Source of the DNA: Piromyces finnis
Lineage: Eukaryota; Neocallimastigomycota; Neocallimastigomycetes; Neocallimastigales; Neocallimastigaceae
DNA length: 64,000 nucleotides
NCBI GenBank assembly: GCA_002104945.1
Contig: MCFH01000003.1
Coordinates: 806,001 to 870,000, forward strand
Reading direction: 5' to 3'
The notes beneath the pieces are model-generated. The model worked only from the letters and a program-made list of their open reading frames with translations, was not told the DNA's origin and made no database searches. The translations under genes were made by a program, and so were the position numbers. Positions 42,794-56,836 of this stretch are shown one piece after another. Numbering within the stretch: position 1 is the stretch's first letter; each line of letters begins with the position of its first letter.

Positions 42794-45034
42794 TAAATCA
42801 ATCTAATTTTGAGTTTGTTTATTTGTTTGTTTGTTTGTTTTTTACACTTTTCTTTCTCTCTTTTTTTTTAAAAAAAAAAAAGAAAATTTAAATGTTTTTT
42901 TTGTTTTTTGTTTTTTTATTAAATTAATAAAAAAAATTTTTTTTATATAAAAGTTACAGGTAAAAATTGTTTTTTTTTTTACAAAAATAAAAGCAACGTT
43001 TGTAATAAAAAATACTTTTATTGAGAGGCAATGATGATACTATGAATGATAAAAAAAAGTATTTTGTATAAATACAATGGTTATAATAAAAATTATATTG
43101 ATAATAAAAGAAAAAAAAAAATAGGGTTAATTACAACAATTAATACTTATTAACGACAACTAATAACAATAATAATAATTAATAGTAATGAACATCATTT
43201 AACAAAAAATGATAAGGATTATAACAACTTTATTAAACTAAAACATCATTAATGTTGTCCTGCATAAACTTTTTAAAATTTTAATCATATATATTCCATT
43301 CCAAGATTTTAGTAAGGATAAACATTTTCTGAAAGGTTGCTTTAATAAAGTTTATATAAAAGATAAACTTTATTAAAGCATTACCTATTTTTTTTAATGA
43401 TAATGATAACTACAGTTATATATAAATGGATATTCCATAATACTTTAATAACCCCAAATACACCCACTTAAAATTTTCTAACCCTTTCCTTTAGTAAAAT
43501 GTAAAATACTAAATCATGTGAAATATATCATGTGCTTTATGTATAAATATCATATATATGCTTATTAATAATAAATATATGTAATTTCATTGTTTATGCA
43601 TTTGAAGGTTTAATTTAATTAGAATAAAAACATATTGTAAACATAATATATTGTTCAATTTATTATTTTAATTGTGATTGGTTAGATATATATTGTTAAA
43701 GCATTATTATTTATATTAAATAAAATCCTGGCAACCTTTTGACCACAATTTCAAAAAGTTGTTGGTTTCGAGTTTGGTAATAATTTGTCCATTCAAAAGT
43801 TTTTCATATTTGTCATCTTTTTATTAATATAAATAGATAAAAAGGAATAATTTTTTAGTGGAGAATGTAAGATATAGTTTTATGGTCCTTTTTATATAAG
43901 AAATAGCTTTAATCACATATATTTTTTTCTATTCTATATACTAGCATTGAATAGCATTGAATAGTATTGAAATAATATTATAGTAGTGTTTTTTTTTAAA
44001 GTGGATATATAAATATAAATATCTATAATTTTTATTTTATTTTTTTTTTCATTTTCATTTTAAAAGATTTTTTCTTTTATTTTCATGTATTTAAAGTCAT
44101 TTTTAAAAATAAAATTCTTTATTATTGACTTTTTTTTTTAAAGGTGAAAAAATAATAAAAATTCTTGTTCTTTATAAATTTTTATTTTTTTTATTATTTT
44201 TAGCAAAGACCATTTAACAAAATCTTTTATTTTCAAGAAAAGTTAAAAAAAGAAATTTATTAATAAAAAGATAACTTTTAATAATAACCAATTTTATAAT
44301 AATAAAAACAAAACAAAAGAAAAATATTAAAGTAGTTATATAATATATTGAAATAGTTTAAATTTTATATAATAAAAATTTACATTGCTTAGAAATTTCA
44401 AATTTCATATTATTTTAAAATAGACCATTTTTAAATGAAAAGATATTCATTTTAATACTACAATAATAATAACATAACTTAACAATAAACAATAAAACCT
44501 ATTATTTAAAATAAAAGAATAAATAAATAAAAAATATTGTATATAGGATTGATATTAAGAGGACGATATTTTTATAAAATTTATAAAATAATAAAGGATA
44601 ATTGTATCTTCACAGTAAAAACAATAAAGATTTAATAGAATATTACCTTTATAAAAGTTAAACTATGAAAATAATAGAAGTAACAAGAATAACAACCTAA
44701 CATAGTTTATCAGATATAATAATTGATTTAAAAAAGATTTAAAAACATCCAATTTATTTTTTTTTTAATTGTTCAATTATATATAAAGAAAGAAAGAAAA
44801 AAGAAAAAAAAAAACAAGGATTTTCAATTTTTTTTATTCATATTCTTGTATAAATAGTGTAAAAAAATGAACATCCCTACTATGAATGGTAAATATATAT
44901 ATGAAATATCATTGTTTTTTTTTAGTTGTTAATATTGAAATTTGAAACTTTTTTTTTTTCTGTAAAAAGCAATTGGATTTAAAAAAAGTTTTGTGGAATC
45001 AACTAATAATTAGAGTAATAATAATATAATAATA

Positions 45035-45071
<37 letters not shown>

Positions 45072-46134
45072 CATAATAATAATAATAATAATTAGAGTAA
45101 TAATAGTAATAACAACAACAGCAACAACAATAATAACAACAACAATACTACTACTACTACTACTACTAATATTAATAATATTAATAATTGTGTTAAAACT
45201 GTCAATGCCAAAAATAAATGTAGATAATTTAATAATCAAATAAATCAAAGACATTTCAAATGATTCAATTTCAAATTTCAACTGTTATTTTCATTTTCAA
45301 ATACAATAGAGTGTTTAATTCAGCATACATAATTAATACTCACAGATAAACATTAATTTCCAAAATAATAAGCAATCCATCTTCAGCTTAATTGCTTTTT
45401 AATGGCCATCTTTATAAAAAAAACCGCTTTTCAAAGTAATGATTCAATAAAATGAATTTAATTAATTTATATATGCAATAAATATAAATTTATAATTATT
45501 ACAATATACTCTAATATATATAGATAAAATATATAGGAAAAGACATTAAAACAAAAAATTTTTTTAAATTTAAAAATCAAAAAATATATTAATAATATAT
45601 TGTAATACATTATAATATATATAGATTATTTTTTCAATTGTAATTAAAAAAAAAAACAGTTTTTTTTTTTTAAATAATCTTTGCACATTAAAAAGGGAAC
45701 ATTGAAAAGATTAAAAAAAAAAGTTCATCATACTAGGAAAGATATTATTATTTATAGTCTATTCATCGTGATACACTAATTAGTTGGTTTATTTATTTAA
45801 TAGTAAAAACTAAAGTAAATTCAAAAATAAAGAAAATCTTTAAAAAATTTATATATTTTATTACTATTTATTTATTTATTTATTTATTTTTTATATAAAA
45901 AGCTTTTAATACCAAATTTATTTGTTTAAAAACACATTTCGTTTTAACACAATTTTTTTTTTTTTTACCCTTTCTATTATTATTATTATATATATAATAT
46001 ATATGTAAATTAAAAAAAAAAAAAAAGAAAAAGTTAATAATCCAACAAACTTTAGTAGTACATCTTTAAACGCAAGCACAAATACTCTTAAAAAAAAAAC
46101 TAGTAATACTTCAATACTTGATTGTAATAATAAA
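42078..46134. other. AT-rich intergenic region
   Basis: Divergent upstream regions of the PDI-like and flavin-reductase-like genes. It contains an 18-bp perfect inverted repeat (43338-43380), an isolated exon-like patch at 43716-43817 and AAT/ACT/CAA arrays at about 45010-45190. No full gene is supported. Confidence 0.5.
43338..43380. repeat. 18-bp perfect inverted repeat with 7-nt loop
   Basis: Left arm 43338-43355 (TGCTTTAATAAAGTTTAT) and right arm 43363-43380 are exact reverse complements. Loop 43356-43362. Confidence 0.75.
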
Positions 46135-47871
46135 ATGTATCTTTCTAATCCAGTTGTTAGTAAAGTTCCATGTTCCATTAACGTATTATCCTCAGTCACT
46201 CAATCCATATCTAAATGCAATTTCAATACTACTAAACCAAATCACTTTTTATTTTCTAAAAAAATGCCTACTAAAGTTTCAAATACCAACGGTCAAACTT
46301 TTCAAAAAGTTCCAACTTCCAATGCTAATTGGAAAATGGGTGAACCACAAAAAATTCTTTCTGGTAAAACACTTACCATAGAACCTAATAATTATACCAG
46401 TTCTCAACTTCATCAATTTCTTTTAGGAAGTGTAAGTTTTTAAAAAAATATTATTAATATATTAAAATAAGTCGTATTTTTTTTTTTTTTGTTTTTGTTT
46501 ACCAGACATAGAAAAAGTGTCATGTAAAAAAAGAAATATATGTATATGTTTCCTATTTTTTATCATAGTAAAAAATAATGAATTGTTGGTTTAAAAGAAA
46601 AAGTTTGATAAACAAAATGTAGAGTAACAAAAATTGGGTAAAAAAATGGTGTATGGTTTATTTAAAAGTTGGATAATATATTAATAATAATAGTAGTAAA
46701 GATAAGTAAAGGAAAAATAGTTACATCGTAATATATACAACAAAAAATAAATATTAATTTGAATTAAACCTACACCAAAAAATAATTATTAATTTGAATT
46801 AAACCTATCTAAATATATCAGTAATTAATTTATAACCCATCTCAATGCCAAAAAGATAAGAAGTCATTATTATTTCTATTAATCCAATATTTTTTTTTTT
46901 TTTTAAAAAAAATACAAATAAATAAAACAATATCAATTATTAAATTTTAATAAATTAAATAATTAATAATATGCCTCAATTTTATACATGACACCTCCAA
47001 AATAAAATGTATAGATATTATATATGTATATATATAAATAGTTAAACTTTATCTATGATACTTAAAAAATGTATAAATACAATATATATTTAAAACATTT
47101 TATAAACAAAAGAGTTGATGAATAATTTTATAAATAATATTTTTTTATATAAATTATAAAACAAATATTAGTTTCCAAGACCAGCATGTATCATTTCAAC
47201 GATATCACCAGAAGGAATATCCAATGCTGCACCATATTCTTTTACTAATTTAGTTTGCTCAGATCCACCTACATTTAGTCTTACTGTATTTAAAAATCCT
47301 GATGGATCTTTAAAGGATACACAAGTAAATATTGATGCTTCTAATGAATTTGCTGTTAATTTAATATCTGATTGGTTTGTAGAGTAAGTTGAAAAAACAA
47401 TGGCAATTCCATTTAATACCATATAAAATTCATTCTTTTTTTTTTTTTTCGGAATCGAATAAAAATTAACTCTTTTTATTTATTATAAAAAAAAATAGAT
47501 CTGCTCATGCAAGTGGTATGAATTGTTCACCTGAAGTATCAGAATTTGAACATGTTGGTTTCACTCCAAAACCTTCCACAATTATAAAATCACCATTGAT
47601 TGCTCAAAGTCCAGTAAACTATGAATGTAAAGTTTCTACTCGTATTCCGTTTATTAATAAAGAAGGTCGTGAAACCGCTATTTGTTATATGGGAGAAATT
47701 GTTCGTATTCATGTCAACGAACAAGTTTTTGATAATGAAAAATCATCCTTTTTGTATGAAAATTTAAGACCATTAGTAAAATTAGGTGGTTCTCTTTATG
47801 CCAAGGTGAATACTGTAGTGGATCCAACTCAAAATTCCTCTACCTCTTCCACTTCTTCATCTTCACAATAA
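46135..47871 (+). CDS. Flavin-reductase-like, FMN-binding split-barrel protein
   Basis: Three exons: 46135-46431, 47172-47383, 47499-47871 (293 aa, phases 0 and 2). The joined protein reads HQFLLGS/FPRPACIISTISPEG, SNAAPYSF, NEFAVNLISDWFVE/SAHASG, CSPEVSEFEHVGFTP and SPVNYECKV. This is the order seen in the flavin-reductase-like (DIM6/NTAB) family: PRP-x-STxSxxG, N-x-APxSx(F), the VNL segment, and the ESPVN-like barrel strand. Members bind FMN and reduce flavins or act with oxygenases; the partner here is unknown. Residues 1-65 are Ser/Thr/Asn/Lys-rich with no Asp or Glu, and could be a hydrogenosomal presequence. The frame is open a little upstream of 46135 but without another ATG. A minus-strand frame at 47168-47422 is the shadow of exon 2. 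Confidence 0.82.
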
Positions 47872-48250
47872 TTTCCTAATTTTTCATTCCCCTTGATATG
47901 CCATTTTATATCTTCCTTCTTGGAAAACCAAAGTATACAGTATATATTACCCAATCATTTTCAAAATGAAATTAAACCATATCTCTTTATTTTTTTTTTT
48001 TATTATTATTTTTTTCCATTAAGATAGTAAAAACAAAAACGAAAAAAAAAAATTATTATTATTATTATACATATAAACTATATAAATAATTTATTACTAG
48101 AACCTCTTTTTTTTTTTTTTTTTTTATATTATTAAAAAAAAATACATACTATTTTTCTATATATATATATATATCTACATGATATTATTATTTTTTATTT
48201 ATTCCTATTTATTTATTCATAATTTATATCAAACCCTTTTAATTTAATTA

Positions 48251-48282
<32 letters not shown>

Positions 48283-48547
48283 AAAGATTACCCATGTTTA
48301 AGAGAAGTAAAAAAAAGAAAAAGAAAAAAGAGTATATATTTATACCCTTTTTTTTTTTTTTTTAGAAAAAAATAGTCAAAAAATAAATAAATAAAAAAAA
48401 ATATTTATTATCAATTATAACAATATTAAAAAAAAAAAAAAAAGAATGAAAACAATTATTATTATTACTTTTTTTTTTTTTTTTTTTAACAAATTACTTC
48501 TTTCTACAAACACTAAAAAACAAACAACAAAATCTATATATTATGGG

Positions 48548-48587
<40 letters not shown>

Positions 48588-49085
48588 GATTTAACCTTGT
48601 TGTTGTCTAAATCTAGAGTATAATTAATATTACCATCATTTTTAACTTTATTCCTTTCTCTCTCTTTTCTTTTTTTTTTTTTTTTTTTTTTCTCATTCTA
48701 AATTATCTTTTAAATGATGATACATAACTATATTATAAATTAATTTCTTTTAAACCTTTATTTTTTTTTTTTTTTTTTAAAAATATAAATTATAAAATTG
48801 TAGTTTTTTTTTTTTTGTATACACTTTTTTTTTTTTTCTTTTATTCTTTAAAAGATGGTATCAATGGAAATAATAAAATACTAAAGTTAATAAATATAAT
48901 GCAATAGTATTGAATCATTACTATAAAAGATGTATAGTTTGTTTTTAAAAAAAAAAATAATTATAATAATAATTTATATGAATAAAGTAAGCAGATATAA
49001 TTTTTTTTATTAAAAGTTATTATGTTTTGTATGTGTATATATGTAAAATTGTATAGCTATAGAGATAATTAGCATAACAAATAGA

Positions 49086-49140
<55 letters not shown>

Positions 49141-52100
49141 TCTATTTTTAAACTGAGAAAGGAATAATATATATATATATATATATAAAACTTGTCTTTT
49201 GTTTTATTTAAATTGAAAATACCCTACAAATAAAACATGAAAAAACATGAAAAATAATAATTAAAATAAGTAAATAGCAAATAATAATAAATAACAAATA
49301 TTTAAATATTAAAATAGCTTATATAGTTTTTTTTTTTTTTTGAGGGTGTTAAAAATAGTTATCTTTTTTTTTTATATTCAAAAGACTGATTTACATTATT
49401 GTCCATCCGATAGGTTATATAAGCCATAATACTACAATACACACAATATATTTTAATTCATCATTTATTCTTTTATACCAATAACTTTATATATACGCCA
49501 CAATAAATAAAATACTATATAAAATAAACAAATAAATATGTAAATACACTAGACGTTCTTTTCTTAGTTATTTTTTGTAACGCCAAAATTATATATTAGT
49601 AAGGTTGACATTATAATTAAGATTTTCTAATCGGTAATCATTAAGATATTTCAAAAAAAAAAAAGAAATAATATTAAAATTGGTCAATAGTTTATTAATG
49701 ATGATAATACAATTAATACCTATTATAAAATAAAATTTTTATTAATACTCATTAGATAAAAACAAGATAAGTTGTAAAGTTTGTTTTATTCAATGAATAT
49801 ATTCTATTTATTTTTTTAAAATTTCATTATTAATTTCAAGATTAATAGATTAAGCGTGGTTAATACAATATCATGATAAAAATAAATAAATAAATAAATG
49901 ATTTTTTATACTATATTATCATTTCATAAATTATTAATGAAATTAAAAAAAAAAAAAAAAAACATTTATTTTAAAGCATACCTTTTTTTTTTCTTCTTTA
50001 CTAAAATATACTTAAATTACCTACCTACACAAACAAAACATAAAAACTATTATCTTTCCTACATACACACTACACCCTATAATAATATTAATTAAATTTA
50101 TTTCACAATTTTTAATTATTTTAATTATTGTAAATTAATTAATTAATTAATTATTATCTATTATTATTATTGTTTTTTTTATAGTTATTTATTTTTTCTT
50201 TTTATTGTTAAACCTTGTAAACCTTTGTTATGTTAATTATTTGTATTAATATTAAACTTTTCTTGTGACACTGTATATTCCCATGTACAAATTTAAACTT
50301 TCTTTTATTTAATTACTAATGAAATACATATATGAGTTTGTGTAGTATAAAATTCATTTTTTTTTTCTTTACATTTTAACTATATATTATTTTTTTTTAA
50401 TTATACTGAAAAAGTATTGATTATTTTTTTTTTCTTATTTATTTATTAATTATTATGGTAGGAACATGTTGATAATTGTAAATATTTTTAAATAAATGAA
50501 CTTTTGTTATTATTATTATACATTATACATATTTAATATTATTTATTAAAATTAATTTTATTAATTTCTAGTTTAGGTTTTCATTGATAATGGACTAGCA
50601 ATTAATAAATAATAATTCAATTAATGTTTTATTATTATTATTCTAGTTTCAAATTTATTATATTACTTTTTTTTTTTTTTTTTTTTTAAATACTACACAC
50701 TCTTTTTTTTTATTATATTTTAAAATTACAACACATAAATATAGTTTTTTTTTACTTTTTGCCTTGTTTTTTTTTATATAAATAACTCTACCATTAATAA
50801 AAATAAAAAAAAAAAAAAAAAAAAGAATGGAATTATATTACTCGACCACCTTTTCCTCTTTTTTTTACAATGATTTTTATTTCAATTTAAAAAAGGGTAA
50901 ACTTATTAAAAAGAATTTTATTTTCTAATACTATAAAAACATTGAAAAATTTCATTAATGTATTTACGTATAGACACATGTCATATTTAAGGTAATATAA
51001 AAAAATAATACTTTTAAAAACTGTTTTTAAACAAGAGCTTTTTTTTTTTTTTTTTTTTTTTTTAAATTGTTTATTAAATAAAAAAATTAAAAAAATTTAA
51101 TAAAAAAGAATTAAATTAAAATTTAATTAAATTAAATTGATTTTAACCATAAATGGTAATATAAAAATTTATTAATGAAAATTTTGATTTTAATAAAATT
51201 TTGATTTTTAATTAATTAAAATTGAAAAAAAAAAAAAATATGAAAAAAGCAAAAAAAAAAAAAGGCAATAACAATGGCAATGGCAATGGAAAAGAAATAA
51301 AAAAAAAAAAGAAATATTAATATTTTCTTTTTAAAGATAATAAATAAAAACTAATCAATATGTTTATATATCTACCATTGTATTGTATTGAAAAAAACAA
51401 ACAAAAGAAAACTATTAAACTTTTTTTTTTTTTTATTAAAGTTTAAAACATTTTTAATCAATTAAAGAAAAATTAAAAAAAATAAATTTAATAAAAAAGT
51501 ATTTATTTATTATAATTTAAAAAAAAAGTCAATTATCATTGTAAGAAAGGATTACTCAAACTTTTTTTTTTTTATTTATTCTTTACCTTATTTTTTAATA
51601 ATACATTATTTTTTAATAATAATATTTAATAATATTTAATAATAATAATAATAATTAATACTCTATATAAATAGTGTTAAAAAAGAATAATCTTTTTTTT
51701 TTTTTATAATTTAATTTGTATTTATAAATTATTTTTTATTTTATTTTATTTTATTTTATTTTCTTTTTTCTTTAAGTATTAAACTTTTTATTGACAACCA
51801 TTTTTTTTTTGTAAATATTAACTATACCACTACTACTTAATATCTTTTGTAAAAAAAAAAAAAAAATAATTTTTTAAAATTAATAAAGAAAAAAAGAAAG
51901 AAAAAAAAAACTTTCTATTCCGCTCTGATTTTTTTTTTTAACTTTGACTAAATTTTAAAAAAAGAAGAAAATTCAAAACAATAATTTAATATATATCTTT
52001 AAGAACAACAACAACAACAACAACATTAATTTAAACAAATAATAATAATAAAAAAAAAGTTTAAGCTTTTTTCATAGTATTATTCAACTATTCATTTTTT

Positions 52101-52853
52101 TTTTTTTTTTTCGTATATATTATTTCTAAATTCAACATAAAAGATTTCAACAGACCAAAACCAAAACCAAAAAAACAAAAAATCAAAGAATAATTAAAGA
52201 AAGAAATTATTAAAATTTTACTTTTTTTTTTTTTTTTTATCATTATTACGAATATAATTTAATTTAATTTAATATATTCTCTCCTTTTTTTTTTTTTTTT
52301 TTTTTTTAATTCAAAGTTAATTCAACATTCAAAGAAACAAACAAACAAACAAACAAAATAAAAAAGAATTATAATAGTAATACTAATAAAAAAGAAAGAA
52401 AGAAAGAAAAAATTGTCATTTAATAAGAATAATTATTATTATGATAATAATTTAATTCTAATCCTAAATATTATTTTAAATATAATTAAATTATATTTTC
52501 AATAAAAAAATATTGATTCATTTTTGTAAATTTATTTTTTTTTTAAATTCACCCATTTATAATTTTGAAATTGTAAATTTAAAAAAAAAAAAATTACTTC
52601 TGTCAATCATAGCTCAGAAAATCATAAAAAATAATTGTGGGCACCCTAATTCAAATACTAATTCAATATTAAAACTATAATATTCTATTATATCTATTAT
52701 AGTATAGTACATATTTTTTAAGAATTAATATATAAATTATTTATTATTTTCATTCTCTATAATATTACTGTTAATACAACGTCAACACATACACACATAT
52801 ATACATACACTATTATTATTATTATTGTTACTATTTCAACAACGACATTAAAC
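47872..52853. other. Long AT-rich intergenic region
   Basis: About 5 kb with very long homopolymers (for example A-run 48551-48586, T-runs near 51040), an AAT array at about 49089-49138 and CA-rich tracts just before 52853. It is the shared 3' flank of the flavin-reductase-like gene and 5' flank of the F-box gene. No gene seen. Confidence 0.55.
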
Positions 52854-54708
52854 ATGAGTATAAATTCTTCTATGCAAGTTACACCAATACGACCAAACCA
52901 AACCGAAACATATTGTAGTCAACTTATATCCTCATCATCTTCATCCATTCATTCTTATTCGCTATCGTCATCATCCATATCTTCTTCACAAAAATCCCTA
53001 ACATCTCTATCTACCGATATACTATTACACCTTATTGAATATCTACCTCCAACAGCACTTGTTAAATTAAGTATGACATGCCGTAAATTATACCAACTCT
53101 CTCAAGATGAATTATATTGGAAACGTCATATACAAAAAATGAAAGATGGTCTACTCTATCAAATATTATTAAAACATGAATTACATCGAAATTTTAGTTG
53201 GAGGTACCTTTTTTTATAACTTTTTTTTAAAAAAATAATAAAATATAACTTTAAAAATTATTTTATAAATATATTTATTATATTGGCAATATAATTATTA
53301 TTATATATTAAACTCTTACTAATCCTATTTTTTTTTTTTTTTGCTATTATTAATTATATTTATTATTTACATATTCTTTTATTATTATTATTATTGATTA
53401 TGTGATAACTATTATATACACTTTTATAATTATAAATTATTCCCGTATTTTTTTTTTTTGTCATTTCATAAAGACAATTATATTCAAGTGTAGTATCTTC
53501 ACATTGTGCTAATTGTGGTTGTTCTACGCCTTACCTCTTTCTTCTAACCAATACAAAAGTATGTCGTAATTGTCTTGAAACTTCTGATGATTATTTAATC
53601 ATAACTAAATCTATAGCCATTTCTCAATTTCTACTAACTGAAAAGGATTTATCAACTATACCTAAGGGTATTATTGGCCAAAAGGGTGATCGTAGTTTTA
53701 TGGGTTATATTCAAGTCTATGCTGCTAAGTCTGTTAATAAAATGTAAATATCAAATCCCTTGTTGAAAAATAACGGAGGAGAAAAATAATAATAATACTA
53801 TTTTTTTTTTAATGAATAATATATATATATATTTTTTACAAAATTTAGTCAAAATTAGTGATATAATCATTTATTAATAATAACAAGAAAAAAAAAAATA
53901 CCATAACTTATTATTTTTAATCATATTTCCTACATTTATTGTTATTTATCCTTATTAGATCTATTGAAAAGTGGGGTAGTAAGGAAAAGAGAGATCGTGA
54001 ATTAGAAAAGAGAAAGCGTAAGGCACTTCATCATTGGAAGCAAAGAATGGATACCTATATTTCTTTTCATCCTTCATTACGTTCTAAAAAGCGTGTTATT
54101 GATACCCAAAAAAAGAAATTACACCTTTCTTCAACCACCACCACTACATCAAAAATTAAGGTTCCGAAGCGTCCACCTACCATGCCAATTATTCTCAAGG
54201 ATATTAAAGATACCATCATTGATAACTATGATCGTTTTTCTATGGTCATTAATCTTGGGTAACTATTTAAAATATTTGGTTATAAAAAATTTATATATAG
54301 CTATATAAATGTATAAATATGATTTTTTTTTTTTTTTTTTTAAAAAAAAAAAGGGAATAAATAGTTTTAATGGATAAATATCGTAATATTTATACATCTA
54401 TATATAATAGGATAAATGATTTAAAATGAGTTTGATTCTAATGTTATTTTTTTTTTTCATTTAATATTTTTAGTTTTGTTGAAAAGGATACTGGTCGTTT
54501 CTTTGAACCAATTCAATGTGGATTTTGTGATGAAACTAAAAAGATAACTTCAATGTCTGAAGAAGATTCCATTTTCGAAAAACCATGTAATATTAAATAT
54601 CCTACCATTTATACAATTCATAGTCTTAAAGATCATATCACTAAATGTCATATTGATTTATGTGAAAAAATAACCAATGTTCGTATAAATATCATACAAA
54701 ATTGCTAA
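52854..54708 (+). CDS. F-box protein with Cys/His zinc-binding motifs
   Basis: Four exons: 52854-53203, 53474-53743, 53959-54258, 54474-54708, all junction phase 2; 384 aa. A Ser-rich N-terminus is followed at about 51-95 by an F-box: LSTDILLHLIEYLPPTALVK, LSMTCRKLYQLSQDE, then YWKRH. Exon 2 carries HCANCGC...VCRNC, a four-Cys zinc site. Exon 3 is highly basic and charged (KEKRDRELEKRKRK). Exon 4 carries CGFC...HSLKDHITKCH, a second possible zinc site. F-box proteins bind Skp1 and present substrates to SCF ubiquitin ligases; the Cys/His part probably recognises the substrate. No specific orthologue recognised. The preceding leader is CA/TA-rich and no in-frame upstream ATG was chosen. Confidence 0.82.
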
Positions 54709-54872
54709 ATTTTTTTAACACTCCCTCTCCTGCAGTTTTAAATATTATATATATATAATATTTTTTTCCTGATTAAATTCTATTTATACCAATCGATTTA
54801 AATATTTAATTGGAAGGGAATTTTTATATATCAATATTTTAAGCATCTAATTTTTTTATATATTCCTTTTCA

Positions 54873-54914
<42 letters not shown>

Positions 54915-56836
54915 ATAGTAATAACAAAACAACAAATGACAATAATAATTTTAAAAAAAAAAAGGTTGTAATTCACCCTATGTATAATATATATTTTTAA
55001 TTAATATCTATTTATTTTTTTTTTAATTTCTATAATTCTTTATTTTCTACATTTCTTACTTTTAATTATATTTCGTTTTATCACACACATTTTACACCTT
55101 TAATTTTATTATTATTATTATTATTTAAAAAATAAAAATTAAATAACACTTTTTTTTTTCTTTTTATTTATTTAATATTAATGTTTGGTATTTTTTTTTC
55201 CCTTTTTTACAATAAATATTGTTGTATCAATCTTATTTTATTATAACCTTTTCATTAACATAATTATTGATGAGCTATTATTCTTTGTAAAAAAAAAAAA
55301 CATTTTGTAAATACTTTAATATCCTACAAAGAATATTAATAAATGCAAAGAAAAAAAAAAAGAAATATAACACATCATCCATTTTACCAATTTTAATAAG
55401 CAAATTCAATGATACTTATTTTTTTTTTTTTTTAAAAAAAAATAGTTTCAAATGATGTTGCTTGTAGTTTACCTAAAGGGAAGTTTATTTTTTTTTCTAT
55501 AAAAATGAATAATGTACATTTCATCAATTACATTACATTATTTTTGTAATTATTAAAAGGTTTTTCCTTTTTTTTAGTTCAAGTGATGCGATGTCATTTT
55601 TTGTGGTTAATTTTCTGTGGTTAATTTTTTAAATTAGCTGCTTTACTATTATATTATAATAGAGTGTAATATATTATAATATTTTAATCAATATAAATTA
55701 ATAAATAAATTTTTAATTTATTTTTATGTACATAAAATGATTGGAAATAATACAATTCAAATAATGTAGCATTAATTATAAAATTAATGTATTATACATT
55801 TTAATTAAACTTTAATCTAATTTAATAAATAATAAATTAAGTAATAAATTATATTGAATAATTAATTGTACAATACACTCGATTGAATTAAAAAATATAT
55901 TATATAATATATTATATAATATATTAGTTAAGTCGACTTAACAAAAAAGAATAAAAATTTAAATTAAAAAGTTATTTATGAAAAGTGTATCAAGAAATCT
56001 TACCAAAGATTTTAAAAAGAGGTGGTGAATGTTGCTGTTTTTTTTTTTCTTTCTTTTTTTTATTTTCTATTATATATACACTTTTCTTTTTTTTTTTATT
56101 TTTCAGATTTTTATTAGGATTTAATATTTTTTTTTGAATAGCTATACTTCTTCTTCTTATTCAATTATATAAGGTTTTTTTTGTTAATATTGTTATTTGT
56201 AACTCTATTCATTTGATTATAATCTAATATATTATATCTATTTAAATAGCAATATATTTTTTAATATAATAAAAATGATTTTTTTAAAATTTTTTTTTAC
56301 TATAAATAAAAAGCAATATTTCCCTTAAAAAACTTTTTTTTTTTTCTTCTTTAAACAAATATAAATATAACCTTTGTAGTAGGTTTTTTTTTGTTGTTGT
56401 TAAATTGATTTTGTTTATAAACAATCTAAAAGAAATAAAGAACTAAAACAAGGTAAATAGGAAAAAAGATACTTTTTTTTTTTTTTGTTTTTTTAAACGA
56501 TAAAAGTGAGGAGAGGATAATTGGGTTAATAAAAAAAAAAAAGTTATTTGTTGTCTTTAAAATATAACCATAGGAATAAAAGGGAAGGGGAAGTTTTTTT
56601 TTATATAAAATAAAAAGAAAGATATTAAAATTAAAATTATTTTTGTGTAATAGGAAAAAAAAAAAAAAAAAAGAAACCTTAAAGAAAGTGTTATTGTAAG
56701 AGATATATAGGTTTTGTTTTTAGTATTTCGTTTGGTTGTTATTATTATCTTTTTTTTTTTTCTATTTTAAAAAAGAAAAACTCAAATAAATTTAAAATAT
56801 CATGAATATTGACTTTTTTTTTTATATAAAGTAAAC
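54709..56836. other. AT-rich intergenic region
   Basis: Holds a CAA array (54875-54914) in the presumed F-box 3' region and a pyrimidine-rich stretch before the trpB start. No gene seen. Confidence 0.55.
54875..54914 (+). repeat. (CAA)n microsatellite
   Basis: Thirteen consecutive ACA/CAA units, non-coding, about 170 bp past the F-box stop codon. Confidence 0.9.

Noticed and set aside
45003-45281. Minus-strand ORF with Ile/Val/Ser runs
   Set aside because: Encoded by adjacent AAT, ACA and ACT repeat arrays; not a credible protein.
47168-47422. Minus-strand ORF of 84 codons
   Set aside because: The plus strand here encodes PRPACIISTISPEG...NAAPYSF, which fits between the flanking flavin-reductase exons with correct splice phases; the minus frame is a shadow.
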